Assembly (NCBI GenBank): GCA_947627685.1
Contig: CANQWZ010000044.1
Span: forward strand, 1-10,595
Origin: an uncultured Bacilli bacterium
Lineage (GTDB): Bacteria; Bacillota_I; Bacilli_A; ML615J-28; CAG-313
Direction: 5' to 3'
Length of the DNA stretch: 10,595 bases
Part shown: one piece after another, positions 6,955-10,595 of the stretch
How the letters are laid out: each line of letters starts with the position of its first letter
Numbering within the stretch: position 1 is the first letter of the stretch
Notes under the pieces: model-generated
The model's input: only the letters and a program-made list of their open reading frames with translations
The model's database searches: none
What the model was told of the DNA's origin: nothing
Program-made: the position numbers and the translations under genes

Positions 6955-9129
6955 TTAAATGTTATCTTTAGTTTGTTCTTCACTTGATAAATCATCAAAA
7001 GCTTTTAAATCTGCATGGGTTTTAGCAAGATGCTTACCATCACTAATTTTATCATTATAAACATAGCCTTCAAAACGGAGCCAAACATTCCATCTACGAT
7101 GTTCATATTCACGTCTAGTGCTTTTTGTATCGTTAATATTTAATATTTTTCTAAAATGTAAATAAATAGCTTGCGCAATAGATGAATTACGATTGTATTC
7201 ATCTTTTTCAAAATCATCTTTATAACTATTTATAATAGTATTAAGATCGTTTAGTAAAGCGGTTTGTTTATTTATATCTTTTATTGCTTGCAAAAGCGCA
7301 TTAAGGTTTTTTATTATCTCAAAACTTTCATATATTTTTTCAATATCATTAGTAATTTTAGTATATATTGGCATAAGCGTTTTAGAAAGGTTACACTTTT
7401 CAATCATTTCCATTTTAAAATTATAATCATCTTTTAAAAGGTTTTCTTGTTTTAAATTAGCAACTAAAGTATTAAAATAATTATCCAATATTTTAGCAAC
7501 GTAACTATAATGTTGTTTTAACCCCATTTGTTCAAGTGATCTTTGTTCTACACTAGCAAGTTGATAAACGGATGTAATATTGCCAATGGTATTAATTTGG
7601 TAATTTTTACCATCTTTACTAAATAACTTACTTAAATTATGATCTATTCTTAAGGCTTTATTTTTTAGTTTATCCTTAATAATCGTATAAATAGGAATTT
7701 GTAAACCTTCCTCAAAGTCATTTCTACATAAATATTGTCTAATATCCATAGCAACTTTGATGTTTAAATCATCACTTCCTAACATTACATAAACAATGGT
7801 TGGCTTATTTATTTCCTTTAATTTAGTAATAAATTCTTCTTTAGTTACATCAACATCAAAAAATTGGATTTTATAATATGCTTCACCTGGTATTTTTTGG
7901 CCGTTATATTGCAAAATTTCTGGAGCATGCGTTGCTATTTTTTCTTTAGCAGTGTTGTCTTTATCAAAGATATTGACATTTAAAATATAACCTGGCATTT
8001 GAGCGCACCAACAAATATTCTTTAAAAATTCAAAGCCATAGTCACCTAACCCAACTATTAAAACATTCATTAATTTAGTGTTATTATCAGTTAATTTTGC
8101 GGTAGTAAAAATATTATCTTTGGTATTAATTAAAGCATCAATGGCTAAATTACGATTAATATTTACTCTTCTTATTTTAATTTTTAAAGATTTTTGGCAT
8201 GTATTTATGGAGGAATAATAATAGGACTTCGGTACTGCAATAATTTTAAAAGTTGGTTCTTGATATTTAATGGTATACATTAAAGAACTGCTTTCAATGT
8301 TATTTGCGAAAATATAAAGGGCCGTTTTTTCATTATTATAAGTTTCATGTTTTTTAATGTCTTCGATTAACGTAAAAGCTTTATTAATATTTTCGTCTTC
8401 ATTTTCACTAATGAAATATAATTTACGATAAATATTTTTTTTATTAGGTTTTAAATTTAGCATTGTAATATCGTTTCTTAAACAGATAGCCCCTAAACGT
8501 CTTGTAGCATTAATTAAATCTGCATCTATATCGTTTTCAGTTTTAACACCGGTAAAGATAACCATATTTTTTTTATTACTTAAGATGCTTTTAGCAAGTT
8601 CATAACTATTATTATTTAATTTGGAAATATAGTATAAATTTTTTTTCGTTTTAAAAAAATATTTCATTTTAGCAATGGTATTTTTAAAAAATGATAAAAC
8701 AAAACTAGCCGTTAATACTGGTGCACCAATGAAAATAAATAATAAATAAAGAGCATAAATATTACCAAGATGCTCATTTATTATAGTTGTATCATTCATA
8801 AAATTCTTCACATTATCAAATTCACCATTTAGGGTAACTAAACGTAAAACATTTTGCATGGCTAAAATAATAGCTTTAAATATTTTTATAACGATATTTT
8901 TATCGCCTAAATAATCAAAATAATAAATAGGGAAAAAAGCAATAATAGAGGCTATAAAAAAACCTATTAAAAAAATTTGCAATTGTGATATATTAGAAAC
9001 TTTTTTGGGTAAATCATTTTTAATAAATTTGCAATTTCTTTGTTCAATAATGATACCAACAATAATTGAACTAAAAAGAATCATCATTGATATAATCATT
9101 ATTACTAAGCATTTATTTGATAAAGTCAA
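6955..9129 (-). CDS. Membrane protein with Rossmann (TrkA-N/RCK-like) regions and C-terminal RyR domain, paralogue A
   Basis: A 724-residue protein with three hydrophobic segments (about 8-27, 50-70, 124-148). Between the second and third is a semi-hydrophobic stretch (81-113). A degenerate first Rossmann-like region starts near 163. The second is canonical: VLIVGLGDYGFEFL has G360-x-G362-x-x-G365, and the strand ends in the acidic IFDKD (387-391), as expected for NAD(H) or nucleotide binding. A long helical region (about 540-665) follows. The C-terminus is a RyR-type domain with EHRRWN (676-681), KTHADL (703-708) and DDLSSEEQTKD. It stops there, without the last helix seen in most bacterial RyR domains. 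The start is TTG 9127-9129, set by AGGAGGT 7 nt upstream. It is the first gene of the operon. Bacterial RyR plus TrkA-N proteins are known as a family, but their function is not established. Confidence 0.8.
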   Translation of the reverse strand: MTLSNKCLVIMIISMMILFSSIIVGIIIEQRNCKFIKNDLPKKVSNISQLQIFLIGFFIASIIAFFPIYYFDYLGDKNIVIKIFKAIILAMQNVLRLVTLNGEFDNVKNFMNDTTIINEHLGNIYALYLLFIFIGAPVLTASFVLSFFKNTIAKMKYFFKTKKNLYYISKLNNNSYELAKSILSNKKNMVIFTGVKTENDIDADLINATRRLGAICLRNDITMLNLKPNKKNIYRKLYFISENEDENINKAFTLIEDIKKHETYNNEKTALYIFANNIESSSLMYTIKYQEPTFKIIAVPKSYYYSSINTCQKSLKIKIRRVNINRNLAIDALINTKDNIFTTAKLTDNNTKLMNVLIVGLGDYGFEFLKNICWCAQMPGYILNVNIFDKDNTAKEKIATHAPEILQYNGQKIPGEAYYKIQFFDVDVTKEEFITKLKEINKPTIVYVMLGSDDLNIKVAMDIRQYLCRNDFEEGLQIPIYTIIKDKLKNKALRIDHNLSKLFSKDGKNYQINTIGNITSVYQLASVEQRSLEQMGLKQHYSYVAKILDNYFNTLVANLKQENLLKDDYNFKMEMIEKCNLSKTLMPIYTKITNDIEKIYESFEIIKNLNALLQAIKDINKQTALLNDLNTIINSYKDDFEKDEYNRNSSIAQAIYLHFRKILNINDTKSTRREYEHRRWNVWLRFEGYVYNDKISDGKHLAKTHADLKAFDDLSSEEQTKDNI

Positions 9130-9136
9130 TTTAATT

Positions 9137-9143
9137 ACCTCCT
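9137..9143 (-). promoter_or_regulatory. Ribosome binding site that fixes a TTG start
   Basis: AGGAGGT on the minus strand, a full Shine-Dalgarno match, lies 7 nt upstream of TTG 9127-9129. It selects the rare TTG as the start of the 724-aa gene; the next in-frame ATG codons lie inside the first membrane helix. Confidence 0.85.
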
Positions 9144-9176
9144 AATATTTGCCATTTTTTGTAGATATTATAATTT

Positions 9177-9205
9177 ATTTTAACATAATAATAGGCTTTT
9201 GTCAA
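9177..9205 (-). promoter_or_regulatory. Near-consensus sigma-A promoter of the RyR/TrkA-N operon
   Basis: On the minus strand, perfect TTGACA (9200-9205), a 17-nt spacer and TAAAAT (9177-9182, five of six), with TGT just before the -10 as an extended -10. This is the best promoter match in the window. Transcription would start near 9170, giving a leader of about 40 nt. Downstream spacings are 18, 2 and 49 nt with no hairpin terminator, so the transcript probably runs through DUF1146 and the SpoIIQ-like gene to the terminator at 3743-3782. Confidence 0.85.
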
Positions 9206-9257
9206 TTAAAGTTAGATTTTATACTAAGAATCGTTTTTTTATCAAGGACAAATATTA

Positions 9258-9285
9258 AAAGCACCAATCAAATGACTGATGCTTT
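9258..9285 (-). terminator. Hairpin terminator of the ATP synthase operon
   Basis: On the minus strand, AAAGCATC (9278-9285) pairs with GGTGCTTT (9258-9265), including one G-T pair. The 12-nt interior can pair partly. The T-run after the stem is short (TTTT then AATATT), so termination may be leaky. It begins about 10 nt after the atpC stop, so it separates the atp operon from the RyR/TrkA-N operon. Confidence 0.65.
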
Positions 9286-9294
9286 AGGTTTTGA

Positions 9295-9684
9295 TTATAA
9301 TTTTGAGGCTTGAATTTCTTTTAAGTTTAAAGCTAGTTCTCTTTCCATTTCGGAAAAATCCATTGCTAATCTGCGATTTTTTTCTTTTTGCTTTTTTCTA
9401 GCCTGTTCTAATTTATTAGTTGCTTCATCTAAAGTTTTACCATCCATTGTTTCTTGGGCAATAACAATAGCCATATTATCGCGATACTCTAATAAACCAC
9501 CTGAAACTATATGATAAACTTCTTCATTATCAGTGACTCTTTTAACAAAACCAAAACGAATAGGTACAACTATAGGTATATGATCAGTTAAAATCGTAAG
9601 TTCACCATTATCACCTTTGATATTGATGTATGTAACATCACCTTCAAAGCTTAATCCTTTAGGCGTAACAATTGATAATTTCAT
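9295..9684 (-). CDS. atpC: F1Fo ATP synthase subunit epsilon
   Basis: This 129-residue protein matches the epsilon subunit, part of the F1 central stalk, which couples proton flow to ATP synthesis and can inhibit ATP hydrolysis. The N-terminal beta-sandwich shows MKLSIVTPKGLSFEGDV, GELTILTDHIPIVVPI (about 27-42) and HIVSGGLLEYRDN (58-70). The C-terminal part (about 80-125) is the usual charged helical hairpin. The length is normal. The start ATG is 1 nt after the atpD stop, the standard atpD-atpC order and tight spacing. It is the last gene of the atp operon, followed by a hairpin terminator. Confidence 0.96.
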   Translation of the reverse strand: MKLSIVTPKGLSFEGDVTYINIKGDNGELTILTDHIPIVVPIRFGFVKRVTDNEEVYHIVSGGLLEYRDNMAIVIAQETMDGKTLDEATNKLEQARKKQKEKNRRLAMDFSEMERELALNLKEIQASKL

Positions 9685-9685
9685 A

Positions 9686-10595
9686 TTAATGCTTCATTCC
9701 TTCGGCTTTTTTGATTACATCATCAATTGTCCCCGCAAAGCGGAAGGCTTCTTCTGGTAAATCATCATATTTACCTTCTAAAATTTCTTTAAAGCCTCTT
9801 ATGGTTTCTTTAATAGGAACATAAACACCAGGTTGGCCGGTAAATTGTTCAGCCGAATAAGTGTTTTGTGATAAAAATAATCTTATCCGTCTTGCCCGTG
9901 CTACTAAGGCCTTATCCTCATCACCAAGTTCATCCATACCAAGAATGGCAATGATATCTAAAAGTTCATTGTATCTTTGAATGGTTTTTTGGACACCTCT
10001 TGCCACTTCATAGTGTTCTTTACCAACAATTGAAGGTGAAAGGGCTCTTGATGTTGACTCAAGCGGATCAACAGCAGGATAAATACCTTCTTCACTAATC
10101 TTACGACTTAAGTTAGTCGTTGCGTCTAGATGGATAAAAGTTGTAGCAGGAGCAGGATCAGTATAATCATCAGCAGGAACGTAAACAGCTTGAATAGATG
10201 TTATTGAACCTTCTTTAGTAGAAGTAATTCTTTCTTGAAGAAGTCCCATTTCGGTTGAAAGAGTTGGTTGATAACCTACTGCTGATGGTGTTCTACCAAG
10301 CATCGCACTAACCTCAGATCCAGCTTGAGTGAATCTAAAAATGTTATCTATAAATAGTAGTACATCTTGATGTTCTACATCACGGAAGTATTCAGCCATG
10401 GTAAGACCCGTAAGTCCTACACGCATTCTTGCTCCAGGAGGTTCATTCATTTGACCAAAAACCATTGCGGTCTTATCAATAACCCCCGTTTCTGTCATTT
10501 CATGATAAAGATCATTACCTTCACGGGTTCTTTCTCCTACCCCTGCAAAGACACTAATACCACCATGTTCTTGTGCTACGTTATGAATTAATTCT
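9686..10595 (-). CDS. atpD: F1Fo ATP synthase subunit beta, 5' end beyond the window
   Basis: About 303 C-terminal residues of the catalytic beta subunit are visible; the frame stays open to the right edge, so the N-terminal part including Walker A is missing. The piece begins ELIHNVAQEHGG and GERTREGNDLYHEM. It contains Walker B LLFIDNIFRFTQAGSEVSA, the LGRTPSAVGYQPTL block, DDYTDPAPATTF, the VDPLESTSR segment, a DELSEED-type loop here reading DELGDED, and FTGQPGVYVP. All expected catalytic residues of the visible part are present. An internal ATG at 10496-10498 is not the start, because conserved beta-subunit sequence continues upstream of it. Confidence 0.98.
   Translation of the reverse strand, partial: ELIHNVAQEHGGISVFAGVGERTREGNDLYHEMTETGVIDKTAMVFGQMNEPPGARMRVGLTGLTMAEYFRDVEHQDVLLFIDNIFRFTQAGSEVSAMLGRTPSAVGYQPTLSTEMGLLQERITSTKEGSITSIQAVYVPADDYTDPAPATTFIHLDATTNLSRKISEEGIYPAVDPLESTSRALSPSIVGKEHYEVARGVQKTIQRYNELLDIIAILGMDELGDEDKALVARARRIRLFLSQNTYSAEQFTGQPGVYVPIKETIRGFKEILEGKYDDLPEEAFRFAGTIDDVIKKAEGMKH

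Noticed and set aside
6637..8890. Canonical potassium channel filter in the RyR/TrkA-N proteins
   Set aside because: No TVGYG-like motif between the membrane segments of either protein, so a potassium channel call is not supported.
9206..9240. Second promoter or operator upstream of the RyR operon promoter
   Set aside because: AT-rich with a TATAAA-like hexamer, but no partner -35 and no clean repeat; at most an AT-rich upstream element.
10367..10591. Open plus-strand frame of 74 codons
   Set aside because: Wholly antisense to atpD.

Overview
The window is AT-rich (about 30% G+C by eye). Genes are tightly packed and start from GGTGA/AGGAGG-type ribosome binding sites. It uses the standard genetic code: tryptophan is TGG, and TGA is never needed as a sense codon in an intact gene. 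The atpD-atpC end, a DUF1146 (YwzB-like) gene, a SpoIIQ-like gene and the ytqA-ytqB (mnmL-mnmM) pair all point to the Bacilli side of the Bacillota/Mycoplasmatota. An uncultivated, reduced gut-type lineage is plausible, but the species cannot be named from this sequence.

Layout, left to right. Positions 1-1100 (minus strand) hold a wrecked MacB/FtsX-type ABC transporter. Its ATPase remnant (809-1100) still shows Walker A and the LSGGQ motif but carries large deletions and frameshifts, and a permease fragment (1-756) runs off the left edge. This stretch is less AT-rich than the rest. Positions 1212-2135 (minus) encode a DUF1295 multi-pass membrane protein. A divergent promoter region (about 2153-2226) separates it from the overlapping mnmL-mnmM pair on the plus strand (2243-3744), which makes a tRNA wobble-uridine modification. 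A bidirectional hairpin terminator (3743-3782) lies between this pair and the convergent minus-strand genes.

From 9205 down to 3796 the minus strand reads as one block: a near-consensus promoter, two large membrane proteins (724 and 740 aa), a 73-aa DUF1146 protein and a SpoIIQ-like degenerate LytM protein. The 724- and 740-aa proteins are diverged paralogues. Each has three N-terminal membrane segments, two Rossmann-like (TrkA-N/RCK-like) regions, and a C-terminal domain resembling the ryanodine-receptor RyR repeat. Upstream lie atpC and the 3' part of atpD (9295 to the right edge), closed by their own hairpin terminator (9258-9285).

The most interesting content is the RyR/TrkA-N pair. It sits between atpC and DUF1146-spoIIQ, where Bacillus has atpC followed closely by ywzB, so it looks like a cassette with its own promoter set into an otherwise conserved neighbourhood. 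The architecture suggests a two-subunit membrane sensor or channel gated by a nucleotide or dinucleotide. That function is inference; no partner or ligand can be read from the sequence.
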